A stretch of DNA of 64,000 nucleotides from Desulfosarcina ovata subsp. ovata (GTDB lineage: Bacteria > Desulfobacterota > Desulfobacteria > Desulfobacterales > Desulfosarcinaceae), in NCBI RefSeq assembly GCF_009689005.1, contig NZ_AP021879.1, forward strand, positions 2,666,001-2,730,000. The letters run 5' to 3'. This document shows positions 17,731 through 26,368 of this stretch, in pieces (within the stretch, counting starts at the first letter, position 1; each line of letters starts with the position of its first letter). A program made the translations under genes and the position numbers. Below the pieces are notes generated by a model. That model did no database searches. It saw only the letters and a program-made list of their open reading frames with translations, and was not told the DNA's origin.

Positions 17731-18723
17731 CTAAATCATATAGCGCTTGCTCCCCCCGGGAGGAACCCCCAGGACGGTGACCTTGCGGTCGGTGCCGGCA
17801 CCCTGCACGCTGACCGTGACCGGCTCATGGTTCGGGGCCTTACTGTAGCCGGCGCAGATGCTGGCGGCCAGCATGACCGTACCCTCCTCGGCGCCATCGG
17901 GAATCACCGCAAGCGGTCCCGGGTAGTTTTCCACTTTCAGCAATAGGTCGCGCTCGGGATCGACGTTGCGATTGATCATTTCATTGTCCTGACGGGTGCG
18001 GCCGACCACGATCTTGGTCTGCGGCCCCAGGCGCAGGTGGCGGCCGAATTTGAGCAGGTGCAACGCCCGTTCCGGGCAGTCGGCCTGTTGGTCGAACAGG
18101 TCCCGCAATCGCCGACTGAATATTTTGTCGGTAAGCAGGCAGCCGCCGGCAGGCGCCGGGAATTCGTTCACCCCATAGGTTTCGGCCAATTGCAGCTGAG
18201 GTTTGCGCGAGCGGCCGGAGATGTCCAGCAGTCGGTTGCGGTCCACCCAGCCGTTTTGCTCGGGGATGGTTTCCGGCAGGCAGCGCGCCGACAAGGGCCG
18301 CAGGATGTAGCCGTCGAAACCGGAATGTTTCTCCACATAGCGCAGCGACGTGCGGTTCTGGCTCATGGGGCGCTGTCCCAATACCTCGCCGGAGAAAAGA
18401 AAATCAAAGCTCTTGTCGGTCATCATCGCTCCGGCCAAGCGAAACATCAGGGCGTGACAATCCATACAGGGGTTCATGTTCTTGCCGTAGCGCACCGACG
18501 GCGATCGCATCATTTGCATGTATACGGGTGTTATTTTTTGAACGGTCAACGGCACACCGGTCTGTTCCGACGCTTTCCTGGCCTTGAAGGCCGAAAAAAA
18601 AGGGGTTTCAAAACAGACCCAGTGCACCTCAATGCCCTGTTCGCGCAACACCAGCGCGCTTAAAATACTGTCCAGGCCCCCGGAACACAGTCCCAGGGCG
18701 CGGATGGTCCTCGATTCAGCCAT
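17731..18723 (-). CDS. PP-loop ATPase with C-terminal NFACT-R-like domain (ThiI/MnmA-related)
   Basis: The 330-aa protein starts with a PP-loop, CSGGLDSILSALVL (SGGLDS at 14-19), the ATP pyrophosphatase site of tRNA thiolases. A CMDCHALMF motif (CxxC) and PAGGCLLTDKIFSRRLRDL follow, conserved cysteines that could carry sulfur or a cluster. The last 70 residues (RDLLLKVENYPGPLAVI to YSKAP) look like the NFACT-R (DUF814) RNA-binding domain. It probably adenylates and sulfurates a tRNA uridine, but the exact site cannot be told. It converges with the efflux operon and is probably monocistronic. Confidence 0.8.
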   Translation of the reverse strand: MAESRTIRALGLCSGGLDSILSALVLREQGIEVHWVCFETPFFSAFKARKASEQTGVPLTVQKITPVYMQMMRSPSVRYGKNMNPCMDCHALMFRLAGAMMTDKSFDFLFSGEVLGQRPMSQNRTSLRYVEKHSGFDGYILRPLSARCLPETIPEQNGWVDRNRLLDISGRSRKPQLQLAETYGVNEFPAPAGGCLLTDKIFSRRLRDLFDQQADCPERALHLLKFGRHLRLGPQTKIVVGRTRQDNEMINRNVDPERDLLLKVENYPGPLAVIPDGAEEGTVMLAASICAGYSKAPNHEPVTVSVQGAGTDRKVTVLGVPPGGSKRYMI

Positions 18724-19250
18724 AATTGTCCTTATTGATTATTATCAAAACGATATCACCCGATTACCGGATAGGGTAAAGACCTGCAGCGATTATGTCA
18801 AGAAATGGTCTGACACCCGCCAGGACAACCGCATTTGGATTTCATTCTTGTTTTTGAATAACACCAAAAAAAATTATCTGGATTCATTTAATACCAAATG
18901 ATAAAATCCAACCAAAATTGTTTTCCAAGCAAAAAATGTTCATTATTATGAACCTTTCCCTTTCTACATCTTCAACCCAAAAGCAGGCGTTCCCACTCGA
19001 TTAGCATTCGATATCGATTAACATTCATGGATAATAAACGATTTTGGTTTTAAAAATTGCCTTGACAACATTTAATACAATGATGTTTAACACGTTAAGG
19101 TTCAGTTCGGTGAAAAAGCTTTACGCTGATATTGGGCTTTTTGCAGATCCGTCAATATTTCCCTGATTCACTCCCTTTTAGCATGAGCAACGTATTCCTG
19201 CATGGAATGCTTTTGTTAACCCTCAAGTCTTAACCTGATAGGAGTCACCG
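18724..19250. other. 527-bp AT-rich intergenic region between divergent PP-loop gene and molybdenum hydroxylase operon
   Basis: No coding frame here looks real. The stretch is much richer in A and T than the flanking genes and should contain the promoters of both divergent units. A TTGACA hexamer lies at 19062-19067, with GTTTAA at 19085-19090 as a possible -10 box (17-bp spacer). The small palindrome TTAACACGTTAA at 19087-19098 overlaps this -10 and could be an operator. I could not identify a riboswitch. The long leader (about 150 nt) before the first gene leaves room for RNA-level control. Confidence 0.4.
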
Positions 19251-19730
19251 ATGAAACAAGAGATCAGTTTAAAGGTTAATGGCGACATCTATGACCTTTA
19301 CGTCGAGCCTTGGCGGACCCTCAACGAGGTGCTTCGCGAAGACCTGAATCTGACGGGAACCAAGTTGGGCTGCGGTTCGGGTGACTGCGGTGCCTGCACG
19401 GTCATGATCGACGGCAAAAGCGTCAGTTCCTGCCTCACCCTGGCCGTGGAAGCTGATGGCAAAGAGATTCTCACCGTGGAGGGCCTGGCTCCTTCCGGAG
19501 AAGAGCTCCATCCCATCCAGGACGCCTTCATCGAAAAGGGTGCCATCCAGTGCGGATTCTGTACCCCCGGCATGGAGCTGTCCGCCCTCAACCTGCTCAA
19601 CAGCAACCTTGATCCCAATGAAAAAGAGATCCGGCATGCCATTTCCGGCAACCTTTGCCGCTGTACCGGATACAACAAGATCGTGGATGCGATCGCCGAT
19701 GCCGGCCAACGAATGAAATCCCAACAATAA
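19251..19730 (+). CDS. Molybdenum hydroxylase, [2Fe-2S] subunit (CoxS/xanthine dehydrogenase family)
   Basis: The 159-aa subunit carries two [2Fe-2S] clusters. The plant-ferredoxin-type site is GCGSGDCGACTVMIDGKSVSSC and the C-terminal four-helix site is CGFCTPGMEL followed by CRCTGYNKIV. It transfers electrons from the molybdopterin subunit to the FAD subunit. A TAGGAG ribosome binding site lies just before ATG 19251. It is the first gene of a three-gene operon in the order small, medium, large subunit. Confidence 0.94.
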   Translation: MKQEISLKVNGDIYDLYVEPWRTLNEVLREDLNLTGTKLGCGSGDCGACTVMIDGKSVSSCLTLAVEADGKEILTVEGLAPSGEELHPIQDAFIEKGAIQCGFCTPGMELSALNLLNSNLDPNEKEIRHAISGNLCRCTGYNKIVDAIADAGQRMKSQQ

Positions 19731-19747
19731 AACAGGAGACAACGGTA

Positions 19748-20626
19748 ATGCCAGCACCCCATTTCGACTATCTCGCCCCAACAACTGTAGACGAGGCGGT
19801 TGCCGCACTGGTCAAGGGCGGCAAGGACGCCCGCGTCATGGCCGGCGGCACCGACCTGATGGTCAAGATTCGCCACCGGGCGTTGTTTCCCAAACAGCTC
19901 ATCAGCCTGAAACGCATTGACGGTCTGGACGCGATCACCTTTGACGAAAAAAGCGGATTGACCATCGGTGCCACGGCGCTGTTGGCCGATGTGGCCAGCC
20001 ACCCGATGATTCGCAAGCACTATCCCACCGTGGCCGAAGCCGCCGAATCCACCGCCAATGTTCAGGTCCGCAACATGGGCACCGTGGTGGGCAACCTGTG
20101 CAACGCCTCGCCCTCGGCCGATAACGCGCCGACACTGATTGCACTGAACGCTGCGGTCAACATTACCGGCCCGAACGGGACCCGCAGCATGCCGCTGGAC
20201 GAATTCTTCCGCGGTCCGGGCATCACCGCCCTGGAGACCGGGGAGATCGTCACCTCGATTGTTGTGCCCACACCGCCCGCCCATACGGGAACCGCCTATA
20301 TCAGCATTTCCCAACGCGGCCAACTGGATTGCTCGGCCATCGGCCTGGGTGCCAGGGTCACCATGGATGGCAACCGTTGCACGGATGTCCGCATCGTGGT
20401 GGGTGCCTGCGCGCCGATCCCGTTGAGGACCAAAGCGGCTGAAAAAATGCTGGTCGGCCAGGAGTTGACCGACGACCTGATTCGCAAGGCAGCCCAGAAG
20501 GCCTCGGATGAAACATCTCCCATCACCGACGTCAGGGCCTCTGCCGAGTATCGTCAAAAAGTCACCACCGTCATCGCCATCCGGGCATTGATCGATGCTC
20601 GCAAAATGGCAAAGCGGAAAAAATAA
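19748..20626 (+). CDS. Molybdenum hydroxylase, FAD-binding subunit (CoxM family)
   Basis: The start is ATG 19748 (MPAPHFDYLAPTTVDEAV), 17 nt after the previous stop, and gives 292 aa. FAD-binding motifs are ARVMAGGTDLMVKIRHRALF and VQVRNMGTVVGNLCNASPSAD, with the C-terminal domain LGARVTMDGNRCTDVRIVVGA (in part). The length matches ordinary medium subunits. The extra 4Fe-4S insert seen in 4-hydroxybenzoyl-CoA reductase beta subunits is absent. Confidence 0.93.
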   Translation: MPAPHFDYLAPTTVDEAVAALVKGGKDARVMAGGTDLMVKIRHRALFPKQLISLKRIDGLDAITFDEKSGLTIGATALLADVASHPMIRKHYPTVAEAAESTANVQVRNMGTVVGNLCNASPSADNAPTLIALNAAVNITGPNGTRSMPLDEFFRGPGITALETGEIVTSIVVPTPPAHTGTAYISISQRGQLDCSAIGLGARVTMDGNRCTDVRIVVGACAPIPLRTKAAEKMLVGQELTDDLIRKAAQKASDETSPITDVRASAEYRQKVTTVIAIRALIDARKMAKRKK

Positions 20627-20686
20627 TTCCCTATCGTTCGCATACCGCTGTTGCCCCAAATACCGACAGCCATAAAAGGATTGCCC

Positions 20687-22957
20687 ATGAAAGCGTTCAA
20701 TATCATCGGAAAAGACATTCCACGAACCGACGGAAAGGCCAAAGCGACCGGACAAGCCGTATATGCCGACGATATCAAACTTCCCGGCATGCTCCACGGC
20801 AAACTGCTCCGCAGCCCTCTGGCTCACGCCCGCATTGTCAACATCGACACCAGCAAGGCCGCTGCCCTGCCCGGCGTACGCCTGGTCATTACCGGCGCGG
20901 ATCTGCCCAAGGTCACCACCGGCAACTGGCGGCTGTTTCCCAAAACCCAGGATGAGTATGCCCTGGCCATCGACAAAGTTCGCTATATCGGCGATGAAGT
21001 GGCCGCCGTGGCGGCCACGGATCCGGACATTGCCGAGGCGGCCATCGAACTGATCGAGGTGGAATACGAAGAACTGCCCGGCGTTTATGACATCGAAAGT
21101 GCGCTGAAAGATGACGCACCGCTCCTTCACGACGGGTACAAAACCAATATCAGCATCGATCGCAAAATCGAATACGGCAATCCGGACAAAGCATTCGCCG
21201 AATCGGATTACGTGCGCGAAGACACGTTCACCGTCCAGGCCCAGAGCCACGCCTACATGGAACCTTGTTCCTGCGTGTCCCAGGCGGACCAGGAAGGACG
21301 CGTCACCATCTGGACCTCCACCCAGACGCCGTATATCGTTCAATGCCTGCTGGCCTCGGCGCTGAATCTGCGGGAGAATGACGTCAGGGTCATCAAGCCC
21401 ACTGTGGGTGGCGGGTTTGGCGGCAAAATGGAACTGCGCTCCTGGGAAGTCTGCTCGGCCTTCATGGCCCAAAAAACCGGCCGCCCAGTGAAATTCACCC
21501 TGACCCGTGAAGAAGAGCTGATGGCCGGCCGCCGGCGCCATCCCATGACCATCCGCTCCAAGATCGGATTTAAAAAAGACGGCACGATCATGGCCAAGGA
21601 CCTGCACATCTACCTGGACGGTGGCGGCTACAATGCCATGGGCCCCACGGCCTGCTTCCTGGCCGGCAACTTCGGCGCCATGCTCTACCGCTATCCCAAC
21701 TACCGTTACCTGGGCGAGCACGTCTACACCAACAAACCGCCGGCCAGCGCCATGCGCGGTTTCGGCGCGCCCCAGACCCTGTTTGCCGCCGAGACCCAGA
21801 TGAACATGGCCGCCGAGGACCTGGGCATCGATCCCATCGACCTGCGCCTGAAAAACGCCCAGGTGACCGGCGATGTCCTGCCCGGCGTGGCGACCATCAG
21901 CAGTTGCGGTTTCATCGAATCCCTGGAAGAAGTTCGCAAAATGAGCAACTGGGACGAGATCCGTAAAAATCCCAAACCCGGACAGGGTATTGGGATCGGC
22001 TGCTACAGCTTCATCTCCGGTGGTGTGTTCAACTGGTTCAATACCCAGTACAACTTCTCGGCCGCCGAGGTGAAGGTGTTCGAAGACGGCACCGCCCACC
22101 TGCTCACCATGGCCGCGGATATCGGCCAGGGGGTGGAGACCGTCATGACCCAGATTCTGGCCGAAGCACTGGGCCTGCAAATGGGGGATATCCGCATTAC
22201 CGCCGCCGATACGGCCATCACCCCCCAGGCCGACCTGGGCGCCTGGGGAAGCCGCTTGACCCTCTTCAACGGCAATGCGGTGCTGGATGCCGCCAATAAG
22301 ATCAAAAAGAAGCTGGCCGGCGCCGTAGCCGCCAAGTTCAACCTCAACTCGATCTTCGCGATTGAATTCGAAGGTGGCCGGGTGTTTGCCAAAGGCAAGC
22401 CTGATCGGGGCATGAGCCTCGGAGAAGCCGTGGCGTTTGTGCAGAAGATGCAGCGCGGCGAGCCGGTGGTCGCCCGGGGCTACTACACCCCCAGAGACAA
22501 GGGTCTGGTCAGCCCGGCGTTCAGTTTCGGCGCCCAGGTGGCCGAGGTCAACGTGGATGAGGAGACCGGCCAGATCCAGGTCAAACAGATGAACACGGCC
22601 CACGACTGCGGGACGGTGATCAACCACATGTCCGTGGAAGGTCAGTTGGAAGGCTCGATCCAGATGGGTCTGGGCTATGCCCTTTCCGAGAATTTCGTCA
22701 TGGACGGCGGCAAAACGCTTAATACGAACTTTCTGGATTACAAGATGCCCCATGCGGCCGACATGCCGCCGAGCAACTCGGTGTGCATCGACACCTATGA
22801 AGAGGAGGGGCCCATGGGGGCCAAGGAGGCGGGTGAAGGCCTGGTATCGCCCACGGCTCCGGCCATTGCCGATGCGGTGCACCATGCCACCGGGTTCCGT
22901 TGCACGGACCTGCCCATCACCCCGGAGAAAATACTCAAGGGGCTGAAAAAAATGTAA
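20687..22957 (+). CDS. Molybdenum hydroxylase, molybdopterin-binding large subunit
   Basis: The start is ATG 20687 (MKAFNIIGKDIPRTDG), 6 nt after AAAGGA, giving 756 aa. Cofactor motifs are VGGGFGGKMELRS, AMRGFGAPQTLFAAE, DIGQGVETVMTQILAE and the active-site loop MGAKEAGEGLVSPTAPAIADA, where the Glu of GEG should be the catalytic base. Substrate is open: the GAKEAGEG loop also occurs in hydroxybenzoyl-CoA-reductase-like enzymes, but aldehyde, purine or N-heterocycle oxidation is equally possible. The enzyme is cytoplasmic, as no signal peptide is seen. No maturation gene (xdhC, mobA) is adjacent. Confidence 0.92.
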   Translation: MKAFNIIGKDIPRTDGKAKATGQAVYADDIKLPGMLHGKLLRSPLAHARIVNIDTSKAAALPGVRLVITGADLPKVTTGNWRLFPKTQDEYALAIDKVRYIGDEVAAVAATDPDIAEAAIELIEVEYEELPGVYDIESALKDDAPLLHDGYKTNISIDRKIEYGNPDKAFAESDYVREDTFTVQAQSHAYMEPCSCVSQADQEGRVTIWTSTQTPYIVQCLLASALNLRENDVRVIKPTVGGGFGGKMELRSWEVCSAFMAQKTGRPVKFTLTREEELMAGRRRHPMTIRSKIGFKKDGTIMAKDLHIYLDGGGYNAMGPTACFLAGNFGAMLYRYPNYRYLGEHVYTNKPPASAMRGFGAPQTLFAAETQMNMAAEDLGIDPIDLRLKNAQVTGDVLPGVATISSCGFIESLEEVRKMSNWDEIRKNPKPGQGIGIGCYSFISGGVFNWFNTQYNFSAAEVKVFEDGTAHLLTMAADIGQGVETVMTQILAEALGLQMGDIRITAADTAITPQADLGAWGSRLTLFNGNAVLDAANKIKKKLAGAVAAKFNLNSIFAIEFEGGRVFAKGKPDRGMSLGEAVAFVQKMQRGEPVVARGYYTPRDKGLVSPAFSFGAQVAEVNVDEETGQIQVKQMNTAHDCGTVINHMSVEGQLEGSIQMGLGYALSENFVMDGGKTLNTNFLDYKMPHAADMPPSNSVCIDTYEEEGPMGAKEAGEGLVSPTAPAIADAVHHATGFRCTDLPITPEKILKGLKKM

Positions 22958-22967
22958 GCATCAAAAC

Positions 22968-23001
22968 GGTGGGCTGGAAACCGGCCGGTCTTCAGCCCAC
23001 C
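22968..23001. terminator. Inverted repeat between convergent molybdenum hydroxylase and GAF genes
   Basis: GGTGGGCTG (22968-22976) and CAGCCCACC (22993-23001) form a 9-bp GC-rich stem with a 16-nt loop just after the large-subunit stop. On the minus strand it is followed by CGTTTTG. The position between convergent genes fits a bidirectional terminator, although the T-runs are weak. Confidence 0.5.
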
Positions 23002-23005
23002 ATAT

Positions 23006-23581
23006 CTATCGCTTTCCCGCCTTGGACGTCAATTGCACCTGGAAGGTATGCCCCAGCACTTCGGCAATGGCGTGTACCGTGTTGTGGAAACGGGTGTACA
23101 TCATGGCCAGGCCGATAATCCCCGCCAGAATCTGCAGCGATTCAAGATCCTGATCCGAGACTTTCCACGGTTCGTAGTGGTAAAGCCGCAGCACACCAAT
23201 CACCTCGTTTAAATGGATGATCGGCAAAGAGGCAATGGCCGCGATCCCTTCCTTGCGGGCCTCGTCCGGATATTGCAACCCATGGTTCTTTTGACCGATA
23301 TCGGAGATCACCGCGGGGTTTCCCTGAAAGGTTGCGTTGATGCTCTTGGGGGTGCTGAGCGGTCCTTTGGTCAGGTATTTGGCAGAAAGCCCGAAACTGG
23401 CCAGAATCTCCAGTTCTTCGGTAACCGCATTGAGCACGAAAATGGCACAGCCCTTGATGTCCAGCCCGGCGGTGAGCAATTGGCACAAATGGTTGGTCAT
23501 GATGTCCAAATCTTCACTATGGGCGATGGCTCGGGTGACTGACTTGAAAATATCGATATTGACTCTGTTTTCAGATGCCAT
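23006..23581 (-). CDS. GAF domain-containing protein
   Basis: The 191-aa protein is essentially one GAF domain, about residues 20-165. Matching segments are CQLLTAGLDIKGCAIFVLN, ELEILASFGLS, AAIASLPIIHLNEVIGVLRLYHY (in part) and DLESLQILAGIIGLAM. No output domain, membrane segment or DNA-binding region is attached, so it probably senses a small ligand or redox state and acts through a partner. It starts 12 nt after the stop of the universal-stress gene, so the two form one unit. Confidence 0.82.
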   Translation of the reverse strand: MASENRVNIDIFKSVTRAIAHSEDLDIMTNHLCQLLTAGLDIKGCAIFVLNAVTEELEILASFGLSAKYLTKGPLSTPKSINATFQGNPAVISDIGQKNHGLQYPDEARKEGIAAIASLPIIHLNEVIGVLRLYHYEPWKVSDQDLESLQILAGIIGLAMMYTRFHNTVHAIAEVLGHTFQVQLTSKAGKR

Positions 23582-23593
23582 TTCATCCTCCTT

Positions 23594-24052
23594 TCAGGTG
23601 GCGACACAGATGGTCACCCCGCGCAGGGCACCGACGACGCGGGCGTAAATGCTGCGGGTAAAAAAATGGGTCACTTTCCCGCCCCCCCGGCTGAGCACCA
23701 GAACGTTGCAGCCGGCAACCTGCTCGACAATCTCTTCCGCCGCGCTCCTGACCCGCTTCTTGAACACGCAGGAGATCGCATCCGCATCAAACCCGCCGGC
23801 GGCCAGCGTCTCCGCCACCGCCCCAAGGGCGGCTTCGCGCTCCTTGAGTTCCGCCGACAGATAGGTCATCCCGCTTCTCATCTTCCTGTTTTCGGGGCTG
23901 GCGGCCAGATCGATGTCGGGCAAGGGGGGGTAAGCGTGGAAAAGGGTGATGTGGACATCCTTGTGCCCGGCGAAGGTGTCAATGGTAAAGCGGATCGATT
24001 TCTGATCGTTGGGAGAATAGTTGTAGGGAAGTAGAATCCGAAACGTTGCCAT
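23594..24052 (-). CDS. Universal stress protein (UspA family)
   Basis: The 152-aa protein has the UspA order: a first beta strand FRILLPYNYSPNDQKSI, VHITLFHAYPP, a variable helical part, then EEIVEQVAGCNVLVLSRGG and a C-terminal strand GVTICVAT. The ATP-binding GxxGx9G(S/T) motif is not clear, since the region is SRGGGKVTHFFTRSIYARVV, so ATP binding is uncertain. It sits upstream of the GAF gene and downstream of the dsr operon terminator on the same strand. Confidence 0.82.
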   Translation of the reverse strand: MATFRILLPYNYSPNDQKSIRFTIDTFAGHKDVHITLFHAYPPLPDIDLAASPENRKMRSGMTYLSAELKEREAALGAVAETLAAGGFDADAISCVFKKRVRSAAEEIVEQVAGCNVLVLSRGGGKVTHFFTRSIYARVVGALRGVTICVAT

Positions 24053-24416
24053 TGCGCCCTCCTTTCCTGTTGAAAGGGTTAGTCAACGCGCCGCAAATCC
24101 GGTAGAAACAGGCACTATCAGCAAATCAGATTAACAATAAGGGCGAAAAAGAACGATGCATCAAAACGACGGTTAACGTCCTTCCAACCAGCTTCAACAG
24201 GAACGGCAGGGTCAACGGCATGAAGCGGTCAATGGCTTGCGGCTATATTACCTATGCTAAAATGGACCCCGAAAGGTGTCAAACATTATTCGCCCCGATA
24301 AACGAGCCGCACCTCGCGATCGGTCAGCGTAACCGTAAAATGGGGACGTTGCAAAAACAAAAATGGCGGGGAAAACCCCGCCATTTCTTAATTTCAGATG
24401 GTCTATCGCGGATCGA
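24053..24416. other. 364-bp intergenic region between dsrP and the universal stress gene, with a possible gene remnant
   Basis: Apart from the dsr terminator at 24361-24386 no intact gene is seen. On the minus strand around 24285-24345 the frame reads PHFTVTLTDREVRLVYRGE and then stops. This looks like the C-terminal tail of a lost gene, but I cannot assign a family. The remainder should hold the promoter of the usp-GAF unit. Confidence 0.3.
24361..24386 (-). terminator. Rho-independent terminator of the dsrMKJOP operon
   Basis: An 11-bp perfect stem, AAATGGCGGGG paired with CCCCGCCATTT around an AAAA loop, lies 30 bp beyond the dsrP stop. On the minus strand it is followed by TTGTTTTTG. The strong stem and T-rich tail in the direction of dsr transcription make this a clear intrinsic terminator. 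Confidence 0.88.
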
Positions 24417-25580
24417 TCAGCTGTGTGCCTCTTCCTTTACGCCCACAGCCATTTTGTAAAGTACGGTCAGCACCAGCGCACCGATGGCATAAACGCCCAG
24501 GGTAATGCCGATTTCCGGCATGGTGGGCGCGTACTCGTTGACCTCATGCATCGGGTTGGGCACAAATCCACCCGAGATCATGCCCAGGCCCTTGTCGATC
24601 CAGGTACCCAGGATGATGACGAAGCAGGCAATCATCAGCGAGCTTTCGTTCTTGCGGGTGGCCGGGGTGACGGTAAGCACGATACCCGCCGCCATCAGAA
24701 TCATCGACGCCCACATCCAGGGCACCAGGGCACCGTGGCCATGCAGGCCGACGAACAGGTATTTGAGGTGCGTGGTATGACCGGGAATGTTGCTATAGAA
24801 AGCGACAAACACTTCACACAGAAAGAAGAAGACGTTGATGCTGATCGCATAGGCCACGGTTTTGGCCAGGCTCTGAATCTGCTCTCTGCCCGGATCGAAG
24901 TTGGTGAAGCGGCGAATAAACAGGCAGAGCAGGATCAGCAGGGACGGGCCGGCGGCAAAGGCCGACGCGAGAAACCGGGGGGCCAGGATGGCGGTCAGCC
25001 AGAAATGGCGCCCCGGAAGACCGCAGTACAGATAGGCGGTCACCGTGTGAATACTCACGGCCCAGGGGATCGAGATGTAAATCAGTGGCTTCAGCCAACC
25101 CTGGTAATGAACGCCGTTACGCTCGGCCTCCAGCACGTTCCATCCGATCACCAGGTTGAGAAAGAGGTACCCGTTGAGCACAATGGCATCGTAAAACAGC
25201 ACACTGTTGGGTGTCGGGTAAATCAGAACGTTGAGGGCGCGCATGGGCTGCCCGAGGTCGACCATGATAAAAAGCAGACACATGACAATGGAGGCGATGG
25301 CCAGAAATTCACCCAAAATGGTAATTTTGCCATAGGCCTTGTAGTTGTGCAGATAGTAGGGCAGTACCACCATCACCCCTCCGGCGGCCACACCGACCAG
25401 GTAGGTGAAGTTAGCGATATAGAATCCCCATGAGACGTCCCGGCTCATGCCGGTGATACCGAGGCCGAACTTGAGCTGCATCATATAGATGCCGAAGCCG
25501 GCTCCGATGATACCCAAAAGGACGACCACCCATCCCCAGTACCATTTGTTTCCTTTTACGGCTAATTCAAGCATGCTCAC
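24417..25580 (-). CDS. dsrP: Sulfite reduction-associated complex DsrMKJOP, integral membrane protein DsrP
   Basis: The 387-aa NrfD/PsrC-family protein has about ten membrane helices, such as WYWGWVVVLLGIIGAGFGIY and LVGVAAGGVMVVLPYYL. It should exchange menaquinol electrons with the ferredoxin-like DsrO. It is the last gene of the set, 1 nt after dsrO, and is followed by the terminator. In sulfate reducers the complex links the quinone pool to DsrC and thereby to sulfite reduction. Confidence 0.95.
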   Translation of the reverse strand: MSMLELAVKGNKWYWGWVVVLLGIIGAGFGIYMMQLKFGLGITGMSRDVSWGFYIANFTYLVGVAAGGVMVVLPYYLHNYKAYGKITILGEFLAIASIVMCLLFIMVDLGQPMRALNVLIYPTPNSVLFYDAIVLNGYLFLNLVIGWNVLEAERNGVHYQGWLKPLIYISIPWAVSIHTVTAYLYCGLPGRHFWLTAILAPRFLASAFAAGPSLLILLCLFIRRFTNFDPGREQIQSLAKTVAYAISINVFFFLCEVFVAFYSNIPGHTTHLKYLFVGLHGHGALVPWMWASMILMAAGIVLTVTPATRKNESSLMIACFVIILGTWIDKGLGMISGGFVPNPMHEVNEYAPTMPEIGITLGVYAIGALVLTVLYKMAVGVKEEAHS

Positions 25581-25581
25581 C

Positions 25582-26367
25582 TCACACGATGTAGTAGACG
25601 GCCGGCTCTGTTCCCAGGGTCTGTTTCCGTCTGATGGTGTAGTTTTCCTTCAACAGTTCTCTGACTTCCGAGTGCTCGTCGTACAGATCGCCGAAAGCGA
25701 TGGCGCCGTTGGAGGCTTCCACACAGGCAGGCTGTTTACCCACGGCCAGCCGTTCCGCACAGAAGTTGCATTTTTCAACCACACCCTTCATGCGGGTGGG
25801 GAATTCCTTGTTGGTTTCCTTGATGAAGGGACGCGGGTCCCTGAAGTTGAAGCTGCGGGCACCAAAGGGACAGGCAGCCATGCAGAAACGGCAGCCGATA
25901 CAGCGATGGAAATCCATCATTACAATGCCGTTCTCATTCTTAAACGTTGCCTTGGTCGGGCAGGCCCGCACGCAAGGGGGATTTTCACAGTGGTTGCACA
26001 GTAACAGAAATGGCCGGTTCTCGACCGCTTCATCGAGAAAGCTGCTGGCCTTGTCGGTGAAGGCGTTGTGGTAATGGGTTTCCCAGATCCACTTGATCTC
26101 GTGATTCTTGTTCTCGATTCCCGTGGGAATGTTGTGGATCTTGTTGCAGGCCTCGATAATCGGCTCCAGCGCCTCGGCGGTCTGCAGTTTACGGGTATCG
26201 ATCACCATGGCCCATTGTTTGGCCGACCGGGCATCCTCCCCTTTGGCCACATGGTAGCCGGGCCCCTCAGCACCTCCCGAAGCGAAGGCATTGAGTACGG
26301 GTTTTGCCCCAAGACCCAGCGCGGAAACGCCAGCTATCTGAAGAAAGCGTCTTCTGCTGTTTTTCAT
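25582..26367 (-). CDS. dsrO: Sulfite reduction-associated complex DsrMKJOP, iron-sulfur protein DsrO
   Basis: The 261-aa protein has a Tat signal peptide, MKNSRRRFLQIAGVSALGLG (RRxFL), and so is exported folded. Cysteine clusters for four [4Fe-4S] centres are seen: CNHCENPPCVRACP, CIGCRFCMAACPFG and CNFCAERLAVGKQPAC (the last with a downstream partner). It is the periplasmic electron-transfer partner of DsrP and DsrJ. The gene is packed 1 nt from both dsrJ and dsrP. Confidence 0.95.
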   Translation of the reverse strand: MKNSRRRFLQIAGVSALGLGAKPVLNAFASGGAEGPGYHVAKGEDARSAKQWAMVIDTRKLQTAEALEPIIEACNKIHNIPTGIENKNHEIKWIWETHYHNAFTDKASSFLDEAVENRPFLLLCNHCENPPCVRACPTKATFKNENGIVMMDFHRCIGCRFCMAACPFGARSFNFRDPRPFIKETNKEFPTRMKGVVEKCNFCAERLAVGKQPACVEASNGAIAFGDLYDEHSEVRELLKENYTIRRKQTLGTEPAVYYIV

Positions 26368-26368
26368 A

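Noticed and set aside
19046..19060. Possible sigma-54 (-24/-12) promoter upstream of the molybdenum hydroxylase operon
   Set aside because: GG and GC are separated by 11 rather than 10 bases and the flanking bases do not match the consensus.
19298..22885. 1195-codon open frame on the minus strand
   Set aside because: It lies wholly antisense to the three molybdenum hydroxylase genes, whose protein motifs are unmistakable. The His/Gly/Val-rich product is typical of the complement of GC-rich codons.
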